DNA of 64,000 nucleotides, from the NCBI GenBank assembly GCA_964195995.1, contig CAXMQS010000075.1:52108-116107 (forward strand). Direction: 5' to 3'. Shown piece by piece: positions 51,829 to 61,056 of the stretch. Source of the stretch: CAXMQS01 sp964195995. GTDB lineage: Bacteria; Actinomycetota; Acidimicrobiia; Spongiisociales; JAOTWH01. Under the pieces are notes generated by a model. It did no database searches, had not been told where the DNA came from, and worked only from the letters and a program-made list of their open reading frames with translations. Each line of letters begins with the position of its first letter. The stretch's first letter is position 1. The translations under genes and the position numbers were made by a program.

Positions 51829-53307
51829 GTGACTAGTCCCTCCCTAGATCGCGTCGATAACGCTCGTGCCGTCTTCGGTGGAGGCACCCAGGCACTCGTT
51901 CGCATCGCAGGCCTTGCCAGCGTCGGCATAACGGCTCCGTTGCTGGTTCGGCACCTGGGGCCAGCTTCCTACGGTCGCTTCGCCGTCGCGCTAACTGTGG
52001 CGTTCGTGGTGGCAACCGTTGCCGACCTTGGCTTGCCCCTTCTCGTTTCGCGCGACTGGCAGCGACTGGATGACGCTTCTCGCGGGAACTGGCTGGGCCA
52101 ATACTGGTCGCTGCGGGTGTGGTCGAGCGCCATTGCCCTGTCGCTCGCCGTCGCCGTGGTACTTGGGCTCCAGCTCGATGGTGAGATGCAAAGGGCGCTG
52201 GTAGTCGCCCTGTTCGGGGTGCCGGTCGTCTTGTTGCTGAACTCGTTCGGCGCGCTCTTCCTAGCCAGCTTCGACCCGTGGCCGGGTGTTTGGAGCGAGG
52301 TCTTGTCGAGGCTGACCTGGATGGGCGGACTGATCATCGCCATCGGACGCGACGCCTCGATGGTGGGGACGCTTTCGGTGCTGGTTGCCTCCCAGGCCGT
52401 TGGTCTTGGATTCATGCTCCTTCCTGCTCTGCGCCGCGGCCTCTTTCCGAAGCCCCGGCTGGGGCTGCTCAGCAGAGGCATGGCGCGCCGGGCGGCACCC
52501 CTCGCCTTGATCCCGGTGCTCGGCGTCGTCTATGCCCGAGCGGACACGCTGGTCATGGCTGCCTTGACGACCGATGCCGAGACGGGCGTCTATGGGGCGT
52601 TGTGGAAGCTGGTCGAGGTCCTGATCAGTTTGGCGGTCATCGGAGCGGGCCTGCTCCTCCCATTGCTGAGCAGAACAGAAGATCAAGGGCAGCGCCGCAC
52701 CCACTATGTACGAGCGACTCGCCTCCTGATGACGGTATTGATCCCAGCTGCGGTCGTCGTGGCGATCTCGTCGCATGACATCCTCGACTGGTTCGGCGGC
52801 ACGGGCTTTTTCGTTGGCGTCGACACCCCCTGGGGTGTCGCCAGCCCGAGCGTGGCTCTTGTAGTGCTGATGGCGGCGACAGTCCTCATGGGCTTCGGCG
52901 TCGTCAACGCGTCGGTCATGGTGGCGACACACAGACAGCGGGCGCTTCTTCGACAGTCCGTATTGGTGGCGGTCCTCAACCTCGCTGCGGCGTGGTACCT
53001 GATAGGCAGGGTCTCCTTCCTCGGGGCGGCGCTCGCCGTCCTGGCAACCGAGACGTTCTCGATCGTCCATTCGATGTTCATAGTGAAGCGTGTCATCGGT
53101 CGTCTGCCACTCGCGGAGGTGTTGACGTGGCCACTGGCCATCGGCGCCGTGGTCCTGGTGATAATGCTGGCCGCCAGCGGCATCCCTGCTGTGCCTCGGC
53201 TCCTCATTGGCATTGCTTCAGCCACTGTTGGCGCGGTCCTGAGCCCCTCTCGGGTGGATGTGGTCGAAGCGCTGCGGTCTCGCGAAGCGGTTGGGGCTGC
53301 ATCGTGA
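51829..53307 (+). CDS. Wzx-type polysaccharide flippase
   Basis: The 492-aa protein has 12 or more hydrophobic helices of the MOP/polysaccharide-synthase superfamily. The N-terminal block is GGTQALVRIAGLASVGITAP, then RHLGPASYGRFAVAL. It flips lipid-linked repeat units across the membrane. The start is GTG 51829 followed by ACT AGT CCC, resembling the start of the ligase gene. The stop overlaps the GT2 start by 4 nt. Confidence 0.88.
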   Translation: MTSPSLDRVDNARAVFGGGTQALVRIAGLASVGITAPLLVRHLGPASYGRFAVALTVAFVVATVADLGLPLLVSRDWQRLDDASRGNWLGQYWSLRVWSSAIALSLAVAVVLGLQLDGEMQRALVVALFGVPVVLLLNSFGALFLASFDPWPGVWSEVLSRLTWMGGLIIAIGRDASMVGTLSVLVASQAVGLGFMLLPALRRGLFPKPRLGLLSRGMARRAAPLALIPVLGVVYARADTLVMAALTTDAETGVYGALWKLVEVLISLAVIGAGLLLPLLSRTEDQGQRRTHYVRATRLLMTVLIPAAVVVAISSHDILDWFGGTGFFVGVDTPWGVASPSVALVVLMAATVLMGFGVVNASVMVATHRQRALLRQSVLVAVLNLAAAWYLIGRVSFLGAALAVLATETFSIVHSMFIVKRVIGRLPLAEVLTWPLAIGAVVLVIMLAASGIPAVPRLLIGIASATVGAVLSPSRVDVVEALRSREAVGAAS

Positions 53308-55394
53308 AGAGGGTTGTGATCGTCACCGTGACTTATGGCGACCGTCGCTCCGAGTTGACCGCCATGCTCGATGCGGTCGACAGGCTCGCCGGTGGCGACG
53401 CCATCGTCGCAACGATTGTCGTCGACAACGGCGCCGCCGCCGCGACCAGGTCGATGCTGGCTGGGCGTGAGGTCGAGATCGTGTCGCTTGGCTCCAATCG
53501 CGGTTCTGCCATCGGATTCGGAGCGGGGATCGCTCGCGGTCTCGAGATCGATGCCGACTACATGTGGCTGCTGGACGATGACAACTGCCCCGAACCGTCC
53601 GCGCTTACCGAGTTGTTGGCCGCCGCTGAGACCTACGGCGCGTCGAGCGCTTTCCAGTGCATGCGACCGAGTTATGAGCCGCTGCGGCGCTTGGCAGCTG
53701 GAGTGCATCCCCAGGACGTGTTCGGACATCCCAACGGCTTCCTTGGAGAGTCGCTCCGCCATCGCCTCGGAGCTGCCAGGAGGCTGCCTCGCCAGACCGA
53801 CGATGCGCCCCAGATGCCGTGGGCGATGTTCGGAGGCTTCTTCGCCCCGGTCGAAGCCTTCGCTGCCGCAGGGGAGCCGCGCCGCGACTACGTCATCTAC
53901 GCCGATGACAGCGAGTACACCCATCGCATCTCTGCAGCGGGGTGGCGTCTTCGTTTGCTGCCGAAGGCGGTCGTCGAGGATGTGGATGAAGCCTGGTGGG
54001 AGGTTGCAGGCGAGCGCCTCGGCGTCACCTCGGCCGTGACGCCGAGGGTGGAGCTGGCCGAGGAACGGCGGCGTATGTACTACACGGTCCGCAACAGCGT
54101 TCACTTCGAGAGAAGCCAGCGGGTCACCAATCGTTTCGAGTACGCGGCCAACATGGTCGCCAAGCACCTCGTCATGACGGTGGTTTGCTGTCTATCGGCC
54201 GCCAAGACGCGCCGCCTCACCGCGCTGCGCAACCTGGTGGTGTACCTGCGGGCGTCCTGGCACGGCTTCGCTGGCCGCTTGGGCACTTTTCCGCCGCTCG
54301 ACGCTGCAGTCGACGCTGCAGTCGGCGCTGGGGTCGATGCTGGAGTCGACGCCCAGCTGAGCCCGTCGCCGGGTGGGCTGGCAGATCCCTCAGTGGCAGT
54401 CGTCACCGTGACCTACGGAGATCGCGGGTCCTACCTCATGGAGGTGTTGGCGGCACTGCAGAGCATTGACGATGCCGACCGTATCGAGGTCATCATCGTC
54501 GTCGACAACGGCGCCTCCGCCGACACCCGAAGGCTGTTGGCCGCCCACACAGACGACAGGGTGGCTGTTGTCGAGAGGCCGGAGAACTCCGGCTCCGCTG
54601 AGGGATACGCCGCCGGCATTGCTCGCGCCACCACCGAAGACGTCGATTTCGTGTGGCTGCTCGACGACGACAATCGGCCCGAGCAGCGGGCGTTGGCAGA
54701 ACTGGTCAACCATGCGGGCCGCAAGGACGGCGATGTGGCGCTGCAGAGCCTGCGCCCCTCTTACGACCGGGTGGCGCGGTTCGCCTCGAGTGGCGGTGGC
54801 ATGCCTGTCTATGAAGCGCCAGACACGTTCGGCTCATACGTGCGGCGTCTGCTCGGCCGTTTCGGGTTGTCAACGAGGCGTGGCGGATCGCGGGAGCTCC
54901 CCTTCGCAACCTTCGGGGGCTTCTTCGCCTCGCGCGATGCCTTTTTGGCGGCGGGCCTCCCGCGGGCGGATTTCGTGATGTATGCCGACGACACCGAGTA
55001 CACCCACCGATTCCGTAAGAACGGAACGCCGATTCGCCTCGTCCCCGAGAGCGTCGTGATCGACATCGACCGGGCGTGGTGGCGAGCGGACGGAGAATCG
55101 ATGTCGCCGGTGGCCCATCTCTCGGTGCAGAGTCCCGAGGAGCTGCGCCGGATGTACTACACCATCCGCAACAGCGTCTACTTCGAATCGACGGAGCGCG
55201 TTACCAATCGGCTGCGCTACCGCATGATCCTCGCCGCCAAGCACGCGGCGCTTGGTGTCATGGCGCTCGTCGCCTGCGTCCGTCATCGCTCGCTGCAGCC
55301 CTTGCGAGCATTCCGAACGTACCTCCAGGCAACAGCAGACGGACTAGCAGGGCGACTCGGCCCGTGGAGTCCCGTCGAGGGGGGTGTCTCTTGA
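53304..55394 (+). CDS. Tandem GT2 glycosyltransferase (two catalytic domains)
   Basis: The 696-aa protein contains two similar GT2 domains (about residues 1-325 and 355-690), each starting VTVTYGDR and containing a LLDDDN metal motif, FGGFFA, YADD(S/T)EYTHR and a late RRMYYT(V/I)RNSV block. The two domains are joined by an Ala/Val/Asp/Gly-rich linker. The sequence recalls galactofuranosyl- or rhamnosyltransferase (GlfT-like) families, so each domain could add one sugar. It lies between the flippase and a GT4 gene with 4-nt overlaps. Confidence 0.88.
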   Translation: MKRVVIVTVTYGDRRSELTAMLDAVDRLAGGDAIVATIVVDNGAAAATRSMLAGREVEIVSLGSNRGSAIGFGAGIARGLEIDADYMWLLDDDNCPEPSALTELLAAAETYGASSAFQCMRPSYEPLRRLAAGVHPQDVFGHPNGFLGESLRHRLGAARRLPRQTDDAPQMPWAMFGGFFAPVEAFAAAGEPRRDYVIYADDSEYTHRISAAGWRLRLLPKAVVEDVDEAWWEVAGERLGVTSAVTPRVELAEERRRMYYTVRNSVHFERSQRVTNRFEYAANMVAKHLVMTVVCCLSAAKTRRLTALRNLVVYLRASWHGFAGRLGTFPPLDAAVDAAVGAGVDAGVDAQLSPSPGGLADPSVAVVTVTYGDRGSYLMEVLAALQSIDDADRIEVIIVVDNGASADTRRLLAAHTDDRVAVVERPENSGSAEGYAAGIARATTEDVDFVWLLDDDNRPEQRALAELVNHAGRKDGDVALQSLRPSYDRVARFASSGGGMPVYEAPDTFGSYVRRLLGRFGLSTRRGGSRELPFATFGGFFASRDAFLAAGLPRADFVMYADDTEYTHRFRKNGTPIRLVPESVVIDIDRAWWRADGESMSPVAHLSVQSPEELRRMYYTIRNSVYFESTERVTNRLRYRMILAAKHAALGVMALVACVRHRSLQPLRAFRTYLQATADGLAGRLGPWSPVEGGVS
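54300..54347 (+). repeat. Four 12-nt tandem repeats coding the inter-domain linker
   Basis: Four in-frame 12-nt units encode DAAV, DAAV, GAGV and DAGV; the first two are identical (GACGCTGCAGTC) and the last two diverge by a few bases. They form the linker between the two GT2 domains. The identical pair suggests recent slippage, so linker length may vary among relatives. Confidence 0.85.
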
Positions 55395-56482
55395 GGGTCG
55401 CTATCGCCCACGACTATCTGACGCAACGGGGCGGCGCCGAGCGCGTCGTGTTGGCGATGGCCGAAGCGTTTCCGGAGGCTCCGATATACACCTCGTTGTA
55501 CGAGGCGGAGAGGACCTACCCCGAGTTCGGCGGCCTAGACATCAGAACGTCTTCCTTGAATCGGATCGGCGCGCTGCGCCGCCATCACAGGTACGCATTG
55601 CCGTTCCTCGCCAGATCCTTCGGATCGACGGTCATCGACGCCGATGTTGTCATAGCCAGTTCCAGTGGGTGGGCTCACGGCGTCACCGCTCCTGGGGCCA
55701 AGAAGCTGGTGTATTGCCACTCGCCGGCACGGTGGCTCTATCTGGCGGACGACTACGGCACCACGGCGGCGCGTCGAACCGCGATGGGGCTGCTGCGCAG
55801 ACCGTTGCTGCGCTGGGACCAAGCCGCCGCCGCCAGCGCCGACCTCTACCTCGCCAACTCGTCCGTTGTGCGGGAGCGGATCGAACAGGTCTACGGGATC
55901 GACGCCGAGGTCTTGCATCCGCCTCATGTTGTCAACGTCGATGGCCGTCAGAACGCCATGGCGCAGACGGAGCCGGGGTTCTTTCTGGTCGTGTCACGGC
56001 TTATGGGCTACAAGAACGTGGACGCGGTAATCGCCGCTATGGGTGAGCTTCCGGCACATCGGCTCATCGTCGTCGGTGAAGGGCCACAGCGAGACTCACT
56101 GGTGGCGGCCGCCCCCGACAATGTTGGGTTCGTCCGCAGTGTTGACGACGCCCGCCTGCGGTGGCTCTACGCCAATTGCTTGGCGTTGGTGACCGCCGCC
56201 CACGAGGACTTCGGCCTGACACCGATCGAGGCTGCTTCCTTCGGCAAGCCGTCGGTGACCTTGGGCGCGGGTGGCTTCCTGGACTCGGTACGCCCAGATC
56301 AGACCGGGGTTTTCTTCGACACGCCCGAACCGAGATCGATCGCCAAGGCCATGCTGCAGGCTGCAGATCATCCGTGGAACGAAGCGGAGGTGCGCTCCCA
56401 CGCCGCCCGGTTCTCGAAAGAGGAATTCATTCTCCGGCTCCGCTCCGTCGTCGCGGCGCTCGCCGCTACCGACCACAGCTAG
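55391..56482 (+). CDS. GT4-family glycosyltransferase
   Basis: The 363-aa GT-B enzyme has IAHDYLTQRGGAERVVLAMA at the N-terminus, VYCHSPARWLY, FFLVVSRLMGYKNVDAVI, IVVGEGPQRDSL and the donor-site E-x7-E block HEDFGLTPIEAASFGKP. It resembles mannosyl-type transferases of cell-surface glycans. It starts at TTG 55391, sharing TTGA with the GT2 stop, and is the last gene of the glycan locus. Confidence 0.9.
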   Translation: MRVAIAHDYLTQRGGAERVVLAMAEAFPEAPIYTSLYEAERTYPEFGGLDIRTSSLNRIGALRRHHRYALPFLARSFGSTVIDADVVIASSSGWAHGVTAPGAKKLVYCHSPARWLYLADDYGTTAARRTAMGLLRRPLLRWDQAAAASADLYLANSSVVRERIEQVYGIDAEVLHPPHVVNVDGRQNAMAQTEPGFFLVVSRLMGYKNVDAVIAAMGELPAHRLIVVGEGPQRDSLVAAAPDNVGFVRSVDDARLRWLYANCLALVTAAHEDFGLTPIEAASFGKPSVTLGAGGFLDSVRPDQTGVFFDTPEPRSIAKAMLQAADHPWNEAEVRSHAARFSKEEFILRLRSVVAALAATDHS

Positions 56483-56504
56483 GCTCGCTTGCCGGAGGTT
56501 TGAT

Positions 56505-57275
56505 ATGTGTTTCGACGCCGAGGCGTTGCCCCCAATCGCCGACAACGGCGTTGCAGTTGAGTCCCATGACGTGACGCTGACTGCCAGCGACGGCAATGAG
56601 TTCATGGCATTTAAGGCCTTTGGCGAGTCGGCAGACGCCGGCGTGATCGTCTTGCCGGACGTTCGCGGTCTCTACGGGTACTACAAGGAGTTGGCGAAGT
56701 GCATCGCTCAGGCAGGACATGCCGCCGTGGCTATCGACTACTTCGGGCGGACTGAAGGCCGGGGCGCGAGGGATGACGAATTCGACTTCATGCCCCACGT
56801 CAACCAAGTCACAGAGGAAGGGCTGGTGGCAGATGTGGCAGCCGCGGCCGAGCTCCTGCGGACGAACCATCCCGACCGCAAGCTGTTCACCGTTGGCTTC
56901 TGCTTCGGTGGCTCCAACTCGTGGCACCAAGCGGCGGCGGGCCACGGCCTTTCCGGCGCCATCGGGTTCTACGGGATGCCCACCCGCCCGGGCCGTCCGA
57001 TCGGTACAGCCTCGGTAGTCGAGCGGGTGAGTGAGATGGAGTGTCCGGTGCTGGGGCTGATGGGGGGAGACGATCCGTCGATCCCGCCGCAGGACATCGC
57101 GGCCTTCGACGCGGCCTTGACGGCAGGGGGAGTCACCCATGAGCTGGTGGTGTATCCGGATGCCCCGCACTCCTTCTTCGATCGCTCTTACGCTGATCAC
57201 GCGGACGATGCCAGCGATGCGTGGCGGCGGGTTTTGGCCTTTATCGGGGAACACTCGGGCACCGCTGGTCGTTGA
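56505..57275 (+). CDS. Dienelactone hydrolase family protein
   Basis: The 256-aa alpha/beta hydrolase has the dienelactone-hydrolase Cys nucleophile in VGFCFGGSNS, the acid in GLMGGDDPSIP and His in DAPHSFF, with VLPDVRGLYGYYKELAKC at the N-terminus. The physiological ester substrate is unknown. A CCGGAGG site precedes the ATG. Confidence 0.9.
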   Translation: MCFDAEALPPIADNGVAVESHDVTLTASDGNEFMAFKAFGESADAGVIVLPDVRGLYGYYKELAKCIAQAGHAAVAIDYFGRTEGRGARDDEFDFMPHVNQVTEEGLVADVAAAAELLRTNHPDRKLFTVGFCFGGSNSWHQAAAGHGLSGAIGFYGMPTRPGRPIGTASVVERVSEMECPVLGLMGGDDPSIPPQDIAAFDAALTAGGVTHELVVYPDAPHSFFDRSYADHADDASDAWRRVLAFIGEHSGTAGR

Positions 57276-57293
57276 ACTGGCTGGAGGAGACTT

Positions 57294-57923
57294 ATGTTCA
57301 ACAAGAAATCAGAAATGATCAGCCCCGACGATGCCATCGCGGGACGGCCCGAGCCGATCGAGCCTGCTGACACCCACTTCGTCAACGGCAGTTCCATCCA
57401 CCCGCCCTTCCCCGAAGGTCACGAGGTCGCCTATTTCGCGATGGGCTGCTTCTGGGGCGCCGAGCGCATCTTCTGGGAGATCCCGGGCGTGTACACGACA
57501 GCCGCCGGCTACATGGGCGGTTACACCGCCAACCCCACCTATGAGGAGGTATGCACCACCCGCACCGGCCATGCCGAAGCCGTCATCGTTGTCTACGACC
57601 CAGGTGCCGTTTCCTACGACGAACTTCTGGGGCCGTTCTGGGAACAGCACGACCCGACCCAGGGCATGCGCCAGGGCAATGATCAGGGCACGCAGTACCG
57701 CAGTGCCATATACACGACCACGGACGACCAGCTGGCCGTGGTCAAGCGGTCCCGCGACGCGTATCAGGTCAAGCTGACCGATGGGGGATTCGGCACGATC
57801 ACCACCGAGATCGAAGAGGCCGGAACCTTCTACTACGCCGAGGACTATCACCAGCAGTATCTGGCCAAGAATCCGGGCGGCTACTGCAACCACGGCTTCT
57901 GCCAGGTGTCCTACGGCTCCTGA
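57294..57923 (+). CDS. msrA: Peptide methionine sulfoxide reductase A
   Basis: The 209-aa enzyme has the catalytic motif [13 protein letters not shown], the substrate pocket segment [29 protein letters not shown] and a C-terminal resolving-type pair in [14 protein letters not shown]. It repairs methionine-S-sulfoxide. An N-terminal extension of ~45 residues is typical of actinobacterial enzymes. It starts 18 nt after the dienelactone hydrolase gene. Confidence 0.95.
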   Translation: MFNKKSEMISPDDAIAGRPEPIEPADTHFVNGSSIHPPFPEGHEVAYFAMGCFWGAERIFWEIPGVYTTAAGYMGGYTANPTYEEVCTTRTGHAEAVIVVYDPGAVSYDELLGPFWEQHDPTQGMRQGNDQGTQYRSAIYTTTDDQLAVVKRSRDAYQVKLTDGGFGTITTEIEEAGTFYYAEDYHQQYLAKNPGGYCNHGFCQVSYGS

Positions 57924-57944
57924 CGTCTAGGTCACTGCCGGCTT

Positions 57945-58574
57945 TCAGCCGGCGAGGTGGATGTCGGACTCGCTGATGACGGCCATCATCGTGGCGTATT
58001 CGGCGACGATGATGTTGTCGAAGAGCAGGTCTGAGGGGGTAATGCCGTTCTCCTCCATCGACACTGCGCAGGCGTATATGTGGGCACCGTGGTCGAAGAG
58101 CCGGAAGACGTCACTGTGCGGATGAGGCTGGCGTCGCCGCCGTAGCCAGTCGCCGAACCTGCGGCGTGGCTCGTAGAAGCGGCTCAACACCCGCACCCCG
58201 TCGCCGCGGAAGAACACTGAGACCTCAAGCCCTTCGAGGGCGGCCGCCCTGGCGAGCCCGATGGGCCACGCCAGCTCGTCTGGCTCGGCGCTCGACGCCA
58301 CGGCAGCCAGCTTGTGGACCATCGGCAGCGGCGGTCCCTTCACGATGATGTAGCGCGTGGCCCCGTCGGAGGCGGTGGCTGACGCCACCTCATGCCCAGT
58401 TACCTGACTCCAGCTGCGCAGGTCTGTGTCGATCGGCCCGAAGTCGTCCGCGACGACCGCCATCTCATCTCCGACCGCCACCTCATCGAGGCCGGCGGCG
58501 ACGCTCTCGAGCAGATCTACGGAGAGATGAATCCCCCTGGCATCAACCGAGTTGATCGGGCCGGACTCTGTCAT
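57945..58574 (-). CDS. TusA-like/DsrE-like fusion protein
   Basis: The ~209-aa protein has an N-terminal TusA-like domain of ~75 residues (VDARGIHLSVDLLESVAAGL, VGDEMAVVADDFG, WSQVTGHEV). The sulfur-carrier CPxP motif is absent: the aligned positions are Leu-Ser-Val-Asp. The C-terminal DsrE-like domain keeps a cysteine in HIYACAVSMEENGI. It may act in sulfur relay or in binding rather than as a carrier. ATG 58572-58574 with an upstream GAGG is preferred to GTG 58592. Confidence 0.75.
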   Translation of the reverse strand: MTESGPINSVDARGIHLSVDLLESVAAGLDEVAVGDEMAVVADDFGPIDTDLRSWSQVTGHEVASATASDGATRYIIVKGPPLPMVHKLAAVASSAEPDELAWPIGLARAAALEGLEVSVFFRGDGVRVLSRFYEPRRRFGDWLRRRRQPHPHSDVFRLFDHGAHIYACAVSMEENGITPSDLLFDNIIVAEYATMMAVISESDIHLAG

Positions 58575-58644
58575 ATTGGCCTCTTTCGTCACCTCTCCTT
58601 AGCGCTGGTGCGGCGGGGCGGCTAGAGGCCGTTGACACTTTGAG

Positions 58645-59955
58645 CTAGGGCACCGGCTCGGCCGGTAACGCATCGGGGGAGTAGTTGCCTCCGGCGTTCC
58701 ACAGCATCCAGCCGAGTCCACGTTGTGATGCCTCGTCGATCTCGGCCAGGATCTGCGACGGCACGTAATAGAACGCCTGCAGCCATGGCCTGACGATTGC
58801 CGTCGGCGCCAGGCGCGGTGCGCCGTCGTCGAGGGCGTCGGCGATTACCGGACCCGGGTGATCATTGGGGTCGGCGAAACCAAGCCAGCCGTTCGAGTAG
58901 TGGCTCGGGTAGAGCATCGGGCTAACCACGTCCACAATCGCCGTTACCTCCTCGACGCGCTGGCCGATGCCCTCGTCCGTTGGGCTCGAGAAGATGATGC
59001 CGAAGACGTCGGCCGATACCGCACATCCCAGCGGATGCAGACGAGCCACCCCTTCTGCGAGGTAGCGGCCGATGGCGTCAACCCTCTCGTCGGCAGTGAA
59101 GGTGCCGACGAGTGCTGCCCCAGTCAGCCCTGCGGGAAACCGAACGTAGTCGAACTGGATCTCGTCGAAGCCCAGCTCGCAGGCTTCGGTGGCCAGCTGG
59201 AGGTAGTACTCCCAGTGATCAGAATTGGTTGGGTCAACCCAGGCACCGCGCAGCTTGGTGTCAGGATCGGCCTTGACCCTGATCGGATCCTCGAACGACA
59301 CGATGCGGGTGATGGTGTAGAGGCCCGCGTCCTTGGCCTTACCTAGCAGCTCTGTTGGGTCGTAAATCGGGTTGACTGCCCCCAGCGTGTCGGCTTCGGC
59401 GACCGCAGTTTCGTAGAGCACCTGCCCCGATTCGTCCTTGGTGTCGAAAACGAGTGCGTTTATCGATGAGCTGGCAGCCATCTCGAGGTGTGCGTCGAAT
59501 AGCTCGGCATCCATGGCCACGTACCTGCTGACTCGCAATGCGTTGACAACGCGAGGCTCGAGGACGACGTTCATCGATTCCCCACCTTCTTGGGTCGCCG
59601 ACCACTCGATCTCTTGGGTGAGCCACGCTGGGCGACTGATCGTGACCGTGTCGCCGGGGACCAGTTCGATGGTGAAGGCACCGAGCTCGTTGACAACTGC
59701 GTTAGCGATCGACGATTGGATCAACGTGCCTGGTAGCGGCGCGCCTACTGCCGAGAAGACCTCGCCGTCGACAAGAACACTGGGAACAGTCGTCGTAGTG
59801 GTGCTGGTTGTGGTCGTCGTGGAGGAGGTGGTCGTTGAGGGAACTGTCGTCGCGGTCGTTGCTGGGGGTGCCGTCGTGACGGTCGGCTCAGAGGTCGTCG
59901 TCGTACAGCCCGTCAGGAAGACGAGCGCGCCAACTGCAACATTCGACCAGCGCAT
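58645..59955 (-). CDS. Lipoprotein with glycoside-hydrolase-like (DUF4015) domain
   Basis: The 436-aa lipoprotein has a signal peptide with lipobox VFLTGC, a Thr/Ser-rich linker (about residues 20-57), a short beta domain (carboxypeptidase-regulatory-like) and a TIM-barrel domain of the DUF4015 type. The barrel contains INALVFDTKDESGQVLYET, GFDEIQFDYVRFP, AVSADVFG and VSPMLYPSHYSNG. A GH-like role on cell-wall or exopolysaccharide glycan is plausible but untested. Confidence 0.82.
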   Translation of the reverse strand: MRWSNVAVGALVFLTGCTTTTSEPTVTTAPPATTATTVPSTTTSSTTTTTSTTTTTVPSVLVDGEVFSAVGAPLPGTLIQSSIANAVVNELGAFTIELVPGDTVTISRPAWLTQEIEWSATQEGGESMNVVLEPRVVNALRVSRYVAMDAELFDAHLEMAASSSINALVFDTKDESGQVLYETAVAEADTLGAVNPIYDPTELLGKAKDAGLYTITRIVSFEDPIRVKADPDTKLRGAWVDPTNSDHWEYYLQLATEACELGFDEIQFDYVRFPAGLTGAALVGTFTADERVDAIGRYLAEGVARLHPLGCAVSADVFGIIFSSPTDEGIGQRVEEVTAIVDVVSPMLYPSHYSNGWLGFADPNDHPGPVIADALDDGAPRLAPTAIVRPWLQAFYYVPSQILAEIDEASQRGLGWMLWNAGGNYSPDALPAEPVP

Positions 59956-59991
59956 CCGGCGAATGTAACTGTCGTCGCTAGGTCAGCAGTG

Positions 59992-60621
59992 TCAGGCGCC
60001 CAGCCTGGGGTTGAGTGTGTAGGTACCCCAGACCGTCGCCTGATCGAGGACGTGGTCTTGGAGAGCCGTCAACACTTCACGGCCACCGAAGTCGCCCTCG
60101 ACCCCGAGCCTGTCGGCGCTCAGGGCGTATAGCGTGAAGTGATACTCATGGATCAAAGCGTCGTTCCACGGAGGGCAGGGTCCGTCGTACCCGTAGTAGC
60201 TCCCCTCCATGTCGGCATCGCCCGCGAACCAACTTGTGTAGTCATTGAGCCCGTGGCGGGCGCCATATGGCGCTGCAGGCCCGCTCTTTCCCCGCGCCGT
60301 CACGCCGTCGGAGAACTCGCCCTCGCCAATGCTCTTGATATGAGCAGGGAGGTCGACGAGTACCCAGTGGAAGAAGTCGGTGCGAGGGAGATCAGCGGGG
60401 ACCTCGCGCCCATCCTGATTGACGTCGTCACCGACCGTTGGAACGATCGGATCATGGCAGATCAGGACAAGCGACAGTGTGCCGGCCGGCAACTCGTCCC
60501 ACGCCAGGTCCGGGTTGCGGTTGGCGCCGAGGGAGACGTGGGTGTCTGGGTCGGGAACGCAGAAGGCGAAACCGCCAGGAATGACGTCCCCGTCCACAAA
60601 GGCGGAGGTGGTGAGTCTCAT
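59992..60621 (-). CDS. YbhB/YbcL family PEBP-like protein
   Basis: The 209-aa protein has the phosphatidylethanolamine-binding-protein fold: NPDLAWDELPAGTLSLVLIC, FFHWVLVDLPAHIKSIGEGE, YDGPCPPWNDA, and HEYHFTLYALSADRLGV. The family's bacterial role is uncertain. Confidence 0.9.
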   Translation of the reverse strand: MRLTTSAFVDGDVIPGGFAFCVPDPDTHVSLGANRNPDLAWDELPAGTLSLVLICHDPIVPTVGDDVNQDGREVPADLPRTDFFHWVLVDLPAHIKSIGEGEFSDGVTARGKSGPAAPYGARHGLNDYTSWFAGDADMEGSYYGYDGPCPPWNDALIHEYHFTLYALSADRLGVEGDFGGREVLTALQDHVLDQATVWGTYTLNPRLGA

Positions 60622-60626
60622 GATCG

Positions 60627-60818
60627 CTAGTTGTGTTGAGCGCTGGCAGCGTTGGCCTTGGTCTTCGGCGTCAGGCTGGCCGGGGAGACGATGCTGAGAT
60701 GCCCGTCGCTCCAGCGGACCTCAATCGACTGGCCGTGGGTGGCCTCCACCTTCCCGATGCGGCCATGCTGGCCGACCTTCTTCGTGAGTTCGACGACCTT
60801 TTGGCCTTTCTTGAGCAC
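60627..60818 (-). CDS. Small basic DUF1918-like protein
   Basis: The 63-aa protein starts at GTG 60816-60818 with GGAGG 7 nt upstream. It has the core KKGQKVVELTKKVGQHGRIG then EVRWSDGHLSIVSPASL, an SH3-like small beta-barrel resembling DUF1918. It is 5 nt from the PEBP gene and likely co-transcribed. The function is unknown. Confidence 0.7.
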   Translation of the reverse strand: MLKKGQKVVELTKKVGQHGRIGKVEATHGQSIEVRWSDGHLSIVSPASLTPKTKANAASAQHN

Positions 60819-60952
60819 GCGCGGGCCTCCTTGTGTGACTAAGCCGATCATACGCCCCCAACGTCGTCGTTGACCCGGGACCTTGGTCCCTTCTTGGCCG
60901 GCTGTCTGGCACGTAGGGCTGTCGTCCGCTGACAATTATCCTGGGTGCTCTC

Positions 60953-61027
60953 GGGCGTTTAGCTCAGTCTGGCTAGAGCGCTTCCCTTACAAGGAAGAAG
61001 TCGCAGGTTCGAGTCCTGCAACGCCCA
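60953..61027 (+). tRNA. trnV: tRNA-Val (anticodon TAC)
   Basis: The 75-nt tRNA folds into a full cloverleaf: acceptor GGGCGTT/AACGCCC, D-stem GCTC/GAGC, anticodon stem CTTCC/GGAAG around loop CTTACAA, variable AAGTC and T-stem GCAGG/CCTGC with loop TTCGAGT. The discriminator is A; CCA is not encoded. A truncated integrase gene reads toward its 3' end from 30 nt away, so the tRNA 3' end is a probable attachment site. Confidence 0.95.
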
Positions 61028-61056
61028 CCCAAGAAACCCTTGCGCTATATGGCTTC

